From positions 21,982 to 85,981 of the forward strand of contig JAGHVH010000012.1 of NCBI GenBank assembly GCA_018064455.1: a stretch of 64,000 nucleotides of DNA, written 5' to 3'. Shown here in pieces: positions 41,951 through 49,776 of this stretch (positions are counted from its first letter, which is position 1; the number at the start of each line of letters is the position of its first letter). Origin of the DNA: Candidatus Limimonas egerieequi. GTDB lineage: Bacteria; Bacillota; Clostridia; Oscillospirales; Acutalibacteraceae. The position numbers and the translations under genes were made by a program. The notes under the pieces are model-generated. The model did no database searches. It was not told the DNA's origin and saw only the letters and a list, made by a program, of their open reading frames with translations.

Positions 41951-42232
41951 TTATTTGTATTTTATATCACCAATATAAATCATTTTACCTAGAGGATATA
42001 AAAGGCGTGCAAGTACTTCTAAACTCGGATTACGTTTTCCCTTTTCAATACGACTAATATCAGCCTGTGTAACTCCAGATTTTTCTGCAAGTTCAGCTTG
42101 CGACATATTTGCTTCTAGTCGTGCCCTATATAATTCTCTTACAAGATCAAATTCCGGTTTCTGCGCATAATATTCTTTTAGCACTTCTGGATCAGAGAGT
42201 GCTTCTTTTCGCCAATCATCATAGTTAGTCAT
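41951..42232 (-). CDS. HTH-XRE antitoxin (HigA-like), solitary
   Basis: 93 residues with a classic helix-turn-helix (MSQAELAEKSGVTQADISRIEKGKRN, about 42-67). It matches antitoxins that follow HigB/Gp49 toxins, and the remains of such a toxin precede it. Overlaps the remnant's last codons. GAGGTG ribosome site. Confidence 0.88.
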   Translation of the reverse strand: MTNYDDWRKEALSDPEVLKEYYAQKPEFDLVRELYRARLEANMSQAELAEKSGVTQADISRIEKGKRNPSLEVLARLLYPLGKMIYIGDIKYK

Positions 42233-42378
42233 TTGAACACCTCTTCCTATAATCGTCCCTATATTGAATAGCTCTACTAATTTCTAACGAATCAGTTTAC
42301 AGATAATTCATCATAGAACTCTTGTATAGGCACTTTACCATTCTCTTTTTTATATAAAACGAGTGAATAATTACTCAT
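42225..42378 (-). pseudogene. HigB-type toxin gene, internally deleted
   Basis: ATG 42378 after GGAGG reads MSNYSLVLYKKENGKVPIQE then a stop at 42292; the next frame reads SLEISRAIQYRDDYRKRCSND to a stop at 42225. The two pieces match the N- and C-terminal ends of phage-derived Gp49/HigB toxins (start YKxExGKxPVxEF, end EIxRAxxYRDDY). The middle, about 60 residues, is gone. Confidence 0.75.
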
Positions 42379-42449
42379 TACGTCCTCCTTAATATTATGT
42401 CGGATAAAGCATATTGTCAATGCTTTTTCTTTCAAATAAAAGCATTTCC

Positions 42450-42524
42450 TACTTATATATCCCAAAATCAGGTAAAAACGGCCGCATTTTCTACGAATGG
42501 TTAGAAATTACCGACGAGTGGTCA
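42450..42524. repeat. dispersed intergenic repeat, copy 2
   Basis: CCTACTTATATATCCCAAAA, a variable middle and CTACGAATGG...CCGACGAGTGGTCA, aligned over about 75 bases with 15278-15360. The 399 bases 42379-42777 have no gene; they hold this copy, the structured stretch below and a terminator. Confidence 0.7.
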
Positions 42525-42559
42525 TCCCACTCACCTTCTCACATAGTTGTTACTTGCGC

Positions 42560-42650
42560 CCAGCAAAGTTCACTTTTGCTGGCGATATCTAGCCAGTAGC
42601 GCTGGCTGAGAGCAATGTCAAGGCCTTTAGAGCATAGCGTGCCTTGACAT
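42560..42650. other. consecutive stable hairpins, possible structured RNA
   Basis: Three inverted repeats in 90 bases: CCAGCAAA/TTTGCTGG (42560-42582), AGCCAG/CTGGCT (42591-42607) and ATGTCAAGGC/GCCTTGACAT (42615-42650). The reverse strand of 42656-42690 reads TAATTGGTAGCGCAG, like a tRNA D-arm. GC-richer than its surroundings. No known RNA family recognised. Confidence 0.45.
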
Positions 42651-42727
42651 GCGAGCAGACTGCGCTACCAATTACGCGGCGATTCCTTTAATTGTGTGAG
42701 CGCGGATTGACCGCCAGATACCAAAAA

Positions 42728-42755
42728 AACAGGACATTCAACTGAATGTCCTGTT
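42728..42755. terminator. terminator of the C39-like protein gene
   Basis: AACAGGACATTC-AACT-GAATGTCCTGTT, flanked by A and T runs on both sides. Confidence 0.85.
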
Positions 42756-42777
42756 TCTATCTTTAGATGTACTTGCC

Positions 42778-44157
42778 CTATACATCAACTGTCTCTTCTT
42801 CCGTCGTTGACGGAGTCTCAGTTGTTGTCGTTGTTGAGCTATCTTCTTCTGTTGTTGTAGTGGTGGTTGTTGTGGTAGTTGTTGTCGTAGTGGTGGTCGT
42901 TGTTGTGGTAGGTGGAAGAGTGGTCTCTTCTACCGGTTCAACAACGATGGCCTGACAGCCAAGCAAGTTGTACTTGCTTGAGAAGGCCGACTGCGAATAC
43001 GTTACCAGGCCCCTGCCGTATGGGTCCATAAGGCTGACGGTGCCTGAGGTATATCCGCAAAGGACAAACACGTGGGTACCACGTGGATACTCGAAGTACT
43101 GGTCAGTACCTTCGATATACCACCAGTTACAGGTTGTAGGCTGATTCATATTGTATGTTGCCCATACAATCATAGGGCAGCCTTTATCAAGGTAACTGCA
43201 AAGCGTAGCAAGCGAGCTACCGGTAATATTCTTTACAGTGTGCTTTGGACCAAGGAAGCGTCCTACTGCACCAGTGACAACTGGTGAGAAAGCACCGTAT
43301 CCAGGCTTGGAATCAGTATATGTGCTACGTGGATCACCAACGAACTTGGAATAGATTGATGGGCCATATGGTTTACCATTCTTTTCATATATGTATCCCG
43401 TTGGGATAGCATTGATTACTGAATCAAGTGAGACGCCATAGCCCCAATAGCGGAGGAGCATCGTTGCCGACGCCGCTTCACAACCCGTTGGGTATGATGG
43501 AAGCTGGCTTACATATGGCACCGATAGCATAACACTCTTTGGAGCGGCTACTGGCGCAGAACTGCCTGCGGCACGCTTATACACCTGAGTCGGAGCCTGC
43601 GTCGGCGCATATGTCGTCGTCTCCTCCTCAGTGGTTGTCTCCTGCGTTGTCACCTCAGTCGTAACCTCTTGCGTCGTTGTTTCCTCTTCCACATGACTTA
43701 CGCCTATTGCTTCTACGCAATGGCTGTATGTCATAGCGAAGACAACAAAGAGCGCAGCCGACGCCAATATCTTGGCTGTGGTGAGCACCTCCATAGGCTT
43801 CGCCTTTGGTGCCTCACCCAACTTCTTTATTGGCTCCGGCGCCGGTGCCGGCTTCGGTGTCGGCTTCGGTGTCGGCTTCGGTTCTTCGACCTTAGCCTTT
43901 GGTTTTTTAGGAGCTGGCTTTTTATCAACTGGCTTTTTCTTTTCAACAGCCTTTACTTTAACCGTTTCTGTTTTTGGAGTAGCCTTCTTCTCCACTGGCT
44001 TTGCCTCAACAGATTTTGGCTTTGGCTTAGGCGCAGCTGGCTTCGCCGAAACCTTGACAGCTACTTTTTTCTCAGCTTCTAGCCTTTTGGCAGTTTCAAC
44101 CTTACGACTTGCTCTACTATTCTTTTTTGCTTTGTTACTTTTCTTCTTATTTGACAT
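42778..44157 (-). CDS. membrane-anchored extracellular C39-like cysteine peptidase with poly-Thr tail
   Basis: 459 residues. Cytoplasmic Lys/Ala/Pro-rich N terminus (1-120), one transmembrane helix (about 128-145), a Glu/Thr-rich linker, then a Peptidase_C39_2 domain with SYPTGCEAAS (Cys), RGTHVFVLCGY (His) and LMDPYGRG (Asp). The C terminus has a run of about 20 threonines followed by Glu/Thr/Ser. It may cleave or cross-link cell-wall peptides. Not part of an ABC transporter. Confidence 0.85.
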   Translation of the reverse strand: MSNKKKSNKAKKNSRASRKVETAKRLEAEKKVAVKVSAKPAAPKPKPKSVEAKPVEKKATPKTETVKVKAVEKKKPVDKKPAPKKPKAKVEEPKPTPKPTPKPAPAPEPIKKLGEAPKAKPMEVLTTAKILASAALFVVFAMTYSHCVEAIGVSHVEEETTTQEVTTEVTTQETTTEEETTTYAPTQAPTQVYKRAAGSSAPVAAPKSVMLSVPYVSQLPSYPTGCEAASATMLLRYWGYGVSLDSVINAIPTGYIYEKNGKPYGPSIYSKFVGDPRSTYTDSKPGYGAFSPVVTGAVGRFLGPKHTVKNITGSSLATLCSYLDKGCPMIVWATYNMNQPTTCNWWYIEGTDQYFEYPRGTHVFVLCGYTSGTVSLMDPYGRGLVTYSQSAFSSKYNLLGCQAIVVEPVEETTLPPTTTTTTTTTTTTTTTTTTTTEEDSSTTTTTETPSTTEEETVDV

Positions 44158-44167
44158 AATTCAACTT

Positions 44168-45382
44168 CTACATTGTTTCAAGCGAGTGCTTGTATAACAA
44201 AAAATCAATTACGTTTATCTTCTTATATCCATCATCAAGCAAATCAAATGGATCATCATCCATGGTGATTAAAATCTTTTTATATCCATCACTAATTCTT
44301 TTAAAAGAACTAAGTTCTTGTTCTTTTTTACTTTGGTCTGCAATACTATATGCAACCTGTATGTAATATGTATCGTCTCTATTTAATGCAACAAAATCAA
44401 TTTCTTTTTCTTGATTTTTGCCTATATCAACTTTGTATCCTCTACGAACAAGTTCTAAATATACAATGTTTTCCAGAGCATGTGTAGGCTCAATTTGTCT
44501 ATAATTGAGCCGTGAATTTCTAAGGCCTAAATCTGTTGCATAATACTTGTTAAGCGTCTTTAGATACGCCTTGCCTTTTATATCGTATCGATACACTTTA
44601 GAAAAAAGAAAGGATTCACATAACCAATTTAAATAATTCCCAACAGTATCTGGCGTCATTGTATTAAATCCATTTGACCTTAATGTATCAGATATCTTTT
44701 TTGCGCTTACCAAGCTTCCTATATTTGAGCACAAAAAATCATATGTTGCATAAAAAGCTTCCTTATTTCTAATACCATACCTATCAATAATGTCACGCGT
44801 TGCAACCGTATCTTGAAGCATAGATAAATACTCTATTTTAAGGCTGTTATCAGATTCAGTTGCAGCATAAGGAAAACCTCCATAAAAAATATAACTCTTG
44901 AAGGCGTCCCTCTTATCCCCTCCGACAAAAGAATAATACTCGGCAAAAGAAAGTGTATGAACACGAATTTCTATACTGCGACCTCTAAGAGCTGTATTAA
45001 TTTCACCTGAAAGCATCTTAGAATTCGAACCGGTTATATATACATCGCATCCATCTAATTTCAAACTATTAACTAGTTCTTCAAATTTATCAACATACTG
45101 AATTTCATCTATCATTACATAATATTTGTCGTCATTTGTCATTTTTGATTTAACAAAATCATACAAGGTATTAAAATCACGCAAATAGATATTATCTTTA
45201 TGCTCTAGATTTACTTTAATAATGTTGTTTTCATTTACACCAGACTTTACTAAATAGTCAGCAAATATTTCAAAAAGAAGCACTGACTTGCCACAACGCC
45301 TAACACCGGTGATAACTTTTATCAAATCTTTATCCATATATTTAATCAAGGTTTCCAGATAGTCTGGACGAGCAATAATCAT
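44168..45382 (-). CDS. AAA-type ATPase with DUF4143 domain (paralogue 2)
   Basis: 404 residues: P-loop GVRRCGKSVLLFEIF, Walker B YYVMIDEIQYV, ITGSNSKMLSG, LRGRSIEIRVHTLSFAEYY and a nuclease-like EIDFVAL. Paralogue of 22223-23452, with the same layout but divergent sequence. GAGGTG ribosome site. A pair of long inverted repeats lies upstream. Confidence 0.88.
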   Translation of the reverse strand: MIIARPDYLETLIKYMDKDLIKVITGVRRCGKSVLLFEIFADYLVKSGVNENNIIKVNLEHKDNIYLRDFNTLYDFVKSKMTNDDKYYVMIDEIQYVDKFEELVNSLKLDGCDVYITGSNSKMLSGEINTALRGRSIEIRVHTLSFAEYYSFVGGDKRDAFKSYIFYGGFPYAATESDNSLKIEYLSMLQDTVATRDIIDRYGIRNKEAFYATYDFLCSNIGSLVSAKKISDTLRSNGFNTMTPDTVGNYLNWLCESFLFSKVYRYDIKGKAYLKTLNKYYATDLGLRNSRLNYRQIEPTHALENIVYLELVRRGYKVDIGKNQEKEIDFVALNRDDTYYIQVAYSIADQSKKEQELSSFKRISDGYKKILITMDDDPFDLLDDGYKKINVIDFLLYKHSLETM

Positions 45383-45402
45383 AATATCACCTCATATAAA
45401 TT

Positions 45403-45443
45403 CTACTCGAAAAACTTTCAAAAATCAATATTTTTTCGAGTAG
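45403..45443. repeat. long inverted repeat, copy 1
   Basis: CTACTCGAAAAACTTTCAAA...TTTTTTCGAGTAG, imperfect 41-base palindrome immediately before the paralogue-2 ATPase gene. Confidence 0.75.
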
Positions 45444-45498
45444 GCATTTTATATAAGCGTCAAAAGCCCAGTAGAATAAAGGAAAATCACAAAATAAT

Positions 45499-45541
45499 TC
45501 TACTCGAAAAACTTTCAAAAATTAAAAGTTTTTCGAGTAGA
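45499..45541. repeat. long inverted repeat, copy 2
   Basis: TCTACTCGAAAAACTTT...AAAGTTTTTCGAGTAGA, near-perfect 17-base arms around nine bases. The left halves of both copies share 26 identical bases. Confidence 0.8.
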
Positions 45542-45559
45542 CGTTTTTATTGATGCAAT

Positions 45560-46363
45560 TTATGCGCCAGTCTTTGGCATCATAGCAATGATGCGTCCAG
45601 CGAAATCATTGAAGTTTTGTGTTTGAAGAATTACTTTACCAGGACCTGTGAGTTTTGTGATGAAGAGACCCTCTCCACCAAAGAGGATGTTTGCAGCACC
45701 CTTAACAGTTTCAATTTCATATGTAACTGTCTTGTCAAAGGCAACTACGTTACCTGTATCTACTTTGATAACCTCACCAGGAGCAAGTTCACGGATAACC
45801 TGGTCACCGTCTATTTCAAGGAATACATAGCCTTCGCCGTGGATGTCCTGGAGGATGAAGCCCTCACCGCCAAAGAGTCCAGCGGAGAGTCGCTTGGTGA
45901 AAGCGATGTCGAGCTGTACAGAATCCTCTGCGCAAAGGAATGCGCGCTTTTGAGCGATGAGGCCTGGTGTACCAGTCAAATCAACGGCGATGATGTCGCC
46001 AGGTGCTGTCGCACCAAAGGCAATCTTGGCACCATCAATATTTGATGAATATGTTGCCATAAAGAGTGACTCGCCGGCAAACATTCTGCCAAGGCCCTTC
46101 ATGAGACCACCCTTTGTGTTGGTCTTCATTGTGATGCCGTCACTCTCCCATACCATGCCGCCGCTCTGTGTATACATGCTGTCGCCTGCATTAAGCGTTA
46201 CCTCAATTGCAGGTACTGTCTGGCCTACCTTTTCAAAAGCCAATGGCTTTTTCTCGGCCTTGACAACTGCAACTGGCTCTGCTGCGTCGCCCATTCTTGC
46301 TCCGCACTCTGTGCAGAAATTCGCGCCGTCCTCTATCGTCGCGCCACATTTATTACAAACCAT
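45560..46363 (-). CDS. AIM24/TIGR00266 family protein with zinc ribbon
   Basis: 267 residues. N-terminal zinc ribbon CNKCGATI...CTECGARM (3-24), then an AIM24 beta-prism domain (about 55-260: SGGMVWESDGITMKTN, GLGRMFAGESLF, FGGEGLFITKLTGPG). Cytoplasmic; family function not known. GGAGG before ATG 46363. Confidence 0.85.
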   Translation of the reverse strand: MVCNKCGATIEDGANFCTECGARMGDAAEPVAVVKAEKKPLAFEKVGQTVPAIEVTLNAGDSMYTQSGGMVWESDGITMKTNTKGGLMKGLGRMFAGESLFMATYSSNIDGAKIAFGATAPGDIIAVDLTGTPGLIAQKRAFLCAEDSVQLDIAFTKRLSAGLFGGEGFILQDIHGEGYVFLEIDGDQVIRELAPGEVIKVDTGNVVAFDKTVTYEIETVKGAANILFGGEGLFITKLTGPGKVILQTQNFNDFAGRIIAMMPKTGA

Positions 46364-46447
46364 ACTAAGTCCTCCTTAAATAACATAAATACTATTCAAT
46401 TTTATAACATACCATTAAACATAACAATTCGCATTTGCCACAAAAAA

Positions 46448-46475
46448 ATGGCGGTAGTTTTCACACTACCGCCAT
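46448..46475. repeat. identical hairpin, left copy
   Basis: ATGGCGGTAGTTTTCACACT then ACCGCCAT; a terminator-like hairpin identical over 28 bases to 47459-47486, the two flanking the abi gene pair. Confidence 0.85.
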
Positions 46476-46480
46476 TTCAA

Positions 46481-46509
46481 TTGACTGTTCCAATAAAAAG
46501 TCATATAAT
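46481..46509 (+). promoter_or_regulatory. promoter of the abi gene pair
   Basis: TTGACT (46481-46486), 17 bases, TATAAT (46504-46509), 59 bases before ATG 46568. Confidence 0.78.
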
Positions 46510-46567
46510 ACCTATGTAACAAAATCGAAAACACAAATTTCTTTTTCGTTAATAAGGAGGTGCGAGC

Positions 46568-47191
46568 ATGCTCTACGACTACATTTTAGAGAACTACGAA
46601 AAAGGCGAACTAATCTTTGCAGAAGATATCGATCTCGGTATGTCACCGGGAAACAAGCGCCAACAATTAAAAAATTTAGTCGATGCAGGCAAACTTGTCC
46701 GTTATGAATATGGCACATATTACATCCCAGGCAAAAAAGTCTTTGACTGCATAGAAGCTAGAATTCCATACAACACTTATATGCAAGAGAAATATATCCA
46801 TCGCAAAGACAAAGTAATGGGATTTTATGGCGGTTTCAATTTAATAAATCAAATAGGCCTAACTAGCCAAGTCCCATTCAGACAAGAAATCGTCACAAAC
46901 AATATTTCAACTCAAATGAAGCGTATCACTCACGGTAGACAAGAATTCATTTTGAGGAAACCAAAAGTAGAAGTAACGCAAGATAATCTTTACTACCTTA
47001 TCCTCATTGAAGCATTAGAAAACTACGATCAATATGCTGAGTTTAGAGGCGAAGAAGGCGCATATTGGATTCGTAAATTTGTAAATGAATACAGCATTGA
47101 CAAAAACATTTTTGCTAAATACTTGCCATTCTATTCCGATAAAATATATAAACCTATATACGAAATGAAGCTTTTTGATGTACTTGCATAA
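46568..47191 (+). CDS. AbiEi-like antitoxin
   Basis: 207 residues. N-terminal winged helix (KRQQLKNLVDAGKLVRYEYGTYYIPG) and a C-terminal domain as in AbiEi, the repressor/antitoxin of type IV abortive-infection systems. GGAGGTG ribosome site. The toxin gene that should follow overlaps it by 14 bases but is truncated. Confidence 0.75.
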   Translation: MLYDYILENYEKGELIFAEDIDLGMSPGNKRQQLKNLVDAGKLVRYEYGTYYIPGKKVFDCIEARIPYNTYMQEKYIHRKDKVMGFYGGFNLINQIGLTSQVPFRQEIVTNNISTQMKRITHGRQEFILRKPKVEVTQDNLYYLILIEALENYDQYAEFRGEEGAYWIRKFVNEYSIDKNIFAKYLPFYSDKIYKPIYEMKLFDVLA

Positions 47192-47456
47192 CAATAATAC
47201 TGATTTTGCTGATGCAATAGCAATTGCCTCCGATATGTTAGATATAGAACCGGCGTTTGTTGAAAAAGATTATTATGCTGTGTTATTTCTAGACTTGTTA
47301 TCCAAAGAAGAACCTTCTCTTGTTTTTAAAGGTGGCACGTGCAAATCCGACTACAATCGACTGACTGCAGGTATGATTATGGATAAGACCACTTACAACG
47401 ATGCAGTTAAAACCCTTAAAACGGTTGCAAACAAACTAGCATCACAAAGCAAATAA
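47178..47456 (+). pseudogene. AbiEii-like nucleotidyltransferase toxin, truncated
   Basis: 92 residues from ATG 47178. The N terminus matches AbiEii toxins (FADAIAIASDMLDIEPAFVEKDYY, LVFKGGT). Right after the GGT nucleotidyltransferase motif the sequence jumps to a C-terminal-like end (TYNDAVKTLKTVANKL). The DxD/metal residues and most of the 250-300-residue enzyme are missing, so it should be inactive. Confidence 0.75.
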
Positions 47457-47458
47457 AA

Positions 47459-47486
47459 ATGGCGGTAGTTTTCACACTACCGCCAT
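47459..47486. repeat. identical hairpin, right copy
   Basis: Identical to 46448-46475; also serves as the bidirectional terminator between the abi pair and the leftward surface-protein gene. Confidence 0.85.
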
Positions 47487-47498
47487 TTTGCTATTTAG

Positions 47499-49178
47499 TT
47501 AGTCTTGTTCTTTGCCTTTGCGAAGGGCAAGTGATGTGTAGAATGCAGTTGCTGAGAGGGTGGAGATTGCTGCAAAGGCGAGCATATATTGTTCGCCTGT
47601 GTTGGCAATCGTCTCAGGATTCTCAGCAGGTGCTGGTGCTGGAACAGTTGGATCAACAATTGTGAACTCTGTTCTCGCCGAACCGTTGGTTGAGGCGATT
47701 TCAAGCATATGCTTTCCAGCACTAAGTGTTTCAAGGAAGGTAGCCTTGAGGTCAACGATAGTTGAACCTTCTTTAACTGTGTAGTTATCCTTGGCAACTT
47801 CCTTACCATCAACGAGTACTGATTGGAACTTATCCAAGTCTGCCGCAGATTTAAATGTTAAACCGTCTGATGAACCCTTAGTCCAAGATTGGCCTGCGCC
47901 CTCAAGCATCTCGTAGATGTTATTTACAACTGTAAGTGCAGGTGTTGTTCCATCTACTGAAAGGATGCGGAAGTTAAACACATGTGATCCATATGTAAGG
48001 TCACTTTCATACATTGTTACTGCCTGCTCAAGGTCCTCTGCTTTATCTTTGAATGTGTTGCTTCCACAGAGTTTCATATCATCTGAAAAAGTGAATGGAC
48101 CTGCCAGGTTATCAATTTCTGGGAAAGGATCTGGGAAAACATACTCTGGCTCATTAGCACAGACAATTGCTCCCATTTCACCACTAGCGTAGAGGTCAAC
48201 GTTTGAGAACTCTAAACCTGGAAGTGAAATTATTCCATATGCGTCTTCACCAGTTGCTATTGCTGACAATTTACAATCATGAATTTTGATAGGTTGTATT
48301 TCATCTTCAATCCTAGTAAAACGTCCACAGTATAAAGCTTCATCATTATTTGAGTTCAATGTCATTGTGCAATTCGAAACTTCACCATCAGAAATTGAAA
48401 ATGCTGAACCATCAAGTGCAGTACTATTTACTTCACCACCTGTGAGTTTAGTGTGTGTAGTGGAAATACCAAAATCCGAAACGGCTGTAATCTTACCGCC
48501 ACTCATATTAAAACTAGAGGTATATATTGCGAATTCTTCATTTTCCGTAACATCAATATTTATTGTGCCACCAGTCATATTAAAATGACCAGCTTCATCA
48601 TCTACTAGTGAAACCCAAATACCTTCAAAGCAACCACAATTTGGATAATTAATATCTAATGTTCCGTCACTCATTGAAAAATTGGCACAACGTAAAACAC
48701 AGCCACTTACATTAGTACCCTTAAACGTTAAAGTGCCACCAGTCATTTTGAAATCTCGCTCACAATAAAGAGCATAATATTCATATGCGTTATCTTTATC
48801 AAAGACTACATTTCCCTTAGCTTGAGTGAAATTGTTTACATGCAAAGCATTGTATGGAACGCCTGATTCCTCTATATAAGGACCACCACTAAGTGTAACA
48901 GTGCCTTTACTTTCGATAACAAGGTTACACTCGTATGGCACGATAGCAATTTCTGATTGCTCTCCCGTAGTATCAGGAATAACTGTTAGGTCATCGCCAT
49001 AGATCGTAAGAGTGTTTGTTGATAAATCAACTTTTATACGGCTATCATCTGGCTTTAACAAAACGCCTTCGCTATCCATTACAGCAATGCGTTGATCAGT
49101 CTCTGCAAATGCATTGATTGGTACAATGCAAAGGATCATAGCAAGTGCCAAGATAAAAGCTAGGATTTTCTTATACAT
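47499..49178 (-). CDS. secreted surface protein with beta-helix region and tail anchor
   Basis: 559 residues. Signal peptide (KKILAFILALAMILCIVPINAFA), a beta-helix-like region with repeated FNMTGGTINID, FKMTGGTLTF, FSMSDGTLDI turns (about 80-330), then a ~85-residue domain (LEGAGQSWTKGSSDG to RTEFTIVD) shared with the Hint protein at 54956-57058. C terminus ANTGEQYMLAFAAIST plus helix and RKGKEQD, a weak LPXTG-like signal. Likely an adhesin. No ECF-type promoter found. Confidence 0.82.
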   Translation of the reverse strand: MYKKILAFILALAMILCIVPINAFAETDQRIAVMDSEGVLLKPDDSRIKVDLSTNTLTIYGDDLTVIPDTTGEQSEIAIVPYECNLVIESKGTVTLSGGPYIEESGVPYNALHVNNFTQAKGNVVFDKDNAYEYYALYCERDFKMTGGTLTFKGTNVSGCVLRCANFSMSDGTLDINYPNCGCFEGIWVSLVDDEAGHFNMTGGTINIDVTENEEFAIYTSSFNMSGGKITAVSDFGISTTHTKLTGGEVNSTALDGSAFSISDGEVSNCTMTLNSNNDEALYCGRFTRIEDEIQPIKIHDCKLSAIATGEDAYGIISLPGLEFSNVDLYASGEMGAIVCANEPEYVFPDPFPEIDNLAGPFTFSDDMKLCGSNTFKDKAEDLEQAVTMYESDLTYGSHVFNFRILSVDGTTPALTVVNNIYEMLEGAGQSWTKGSSDGLTFKSAADLDKFQSVLVDGKEVAKDNYTVKEGSTIVDLKATFLETLSAGKHMLEIASTNGSARTEFTIVDPTVPAPAPAENPETIANTGEQYMLAFAAISTLSATAFYTSLALRKGKEQD

Positions 49179-49351
49179 AGTCGTACCTCCTTGGAAATAC
49201 CAAATTTCATTTTAATATATGTATTTCAGTTTTACTATTCGCATATATTACAAGAAATTTGTTTTATAATTGGTTATAAATAAATTAATTATGTGTTATA
49301 ATTATTGTGTGTTTCTATGTTTATATGATTTTTCGTAAGGCGGTAACGTTT

Positions 49352-49768
49352 ATGAATGAACAACTTTTTAGAAAGAAGAGTCTCAAAAAAATAGAGTCGC
49401 CAGAGAGCCTCAATGATTACGTTAGGGTGGCAAGCCCGAGCGTGTGGATCCTTGTGATAGCTCTGGCGGTATTGCTCGTTGGAGTATTTGTCTGGGGCAC
49501 ATTTGGTGCGCTCGAAACAACGATGCCAGTAAGGGCAGTTGTTGAGAATCGCGTATTGTGGCTTGTTCCAGACGATATCAACGATGTGCCAGCAAGTTTC
49601 GATTTGAGTGAAAAGCACGTTTATCGAATCGAAGGTGAAGAGTACGAGACGTACCTCTATCTCACAAGCGATAACTGCTTTGCTTGTGAAACCAAACTGG
49701 AGGATGGTTCGTACAAAGCCGAACTGGTAGTTGAATCAATCAAACCAATATCATTTATTTTTAACTGA
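49352..49768 (+). CDS. short HlyD-like NHLM secretion protein
   Basis: 138 residues from ATG 49352 (AAGGCGG upstream). The N terminus (EQLFRKKSLKKIESPESLNDYV, then a helix at about 33-55 and FGALETTMPV) matches the start of NHLM-type membrane-fusion proteins, but the coiled-coil and most of the beta-barrel are missing (usual length about 250-400). First gene of the export operon. Either a minimal adaptor or an accessory subunit of the two ABC proteins. Confidence 0.7.
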   Translation: MNEQLFRKKSLKKIESPESLNDYVRVASPSVWILVIALAVLLVGVFVWGTFGALETTMPVRAVVENRVLWLVPDDINDVPASFDLSEKHVYRIEGEEYETYLYLTSDNCFACETKLEDGSYKAELVVESIKPISFIFN

Positions 49769-49776
49769 GGACGATT

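Noticed and set aside
42560..42700. tRNA or tmRNA gene in the structured stretch
   Set aside because: Only a D-arm-like piece can be seen; acceptor, anticodon and T-arm do not fit, and no tag-coding sequence is visible.
42778..44157. The C39-like surface protein as the leader peptidase of the peptides
   Set aside because: Its peptidase domain lies outside the membrane and is of the C39_2 kind without ABC domains; the exporter at 49777 already has the complete peptidase.
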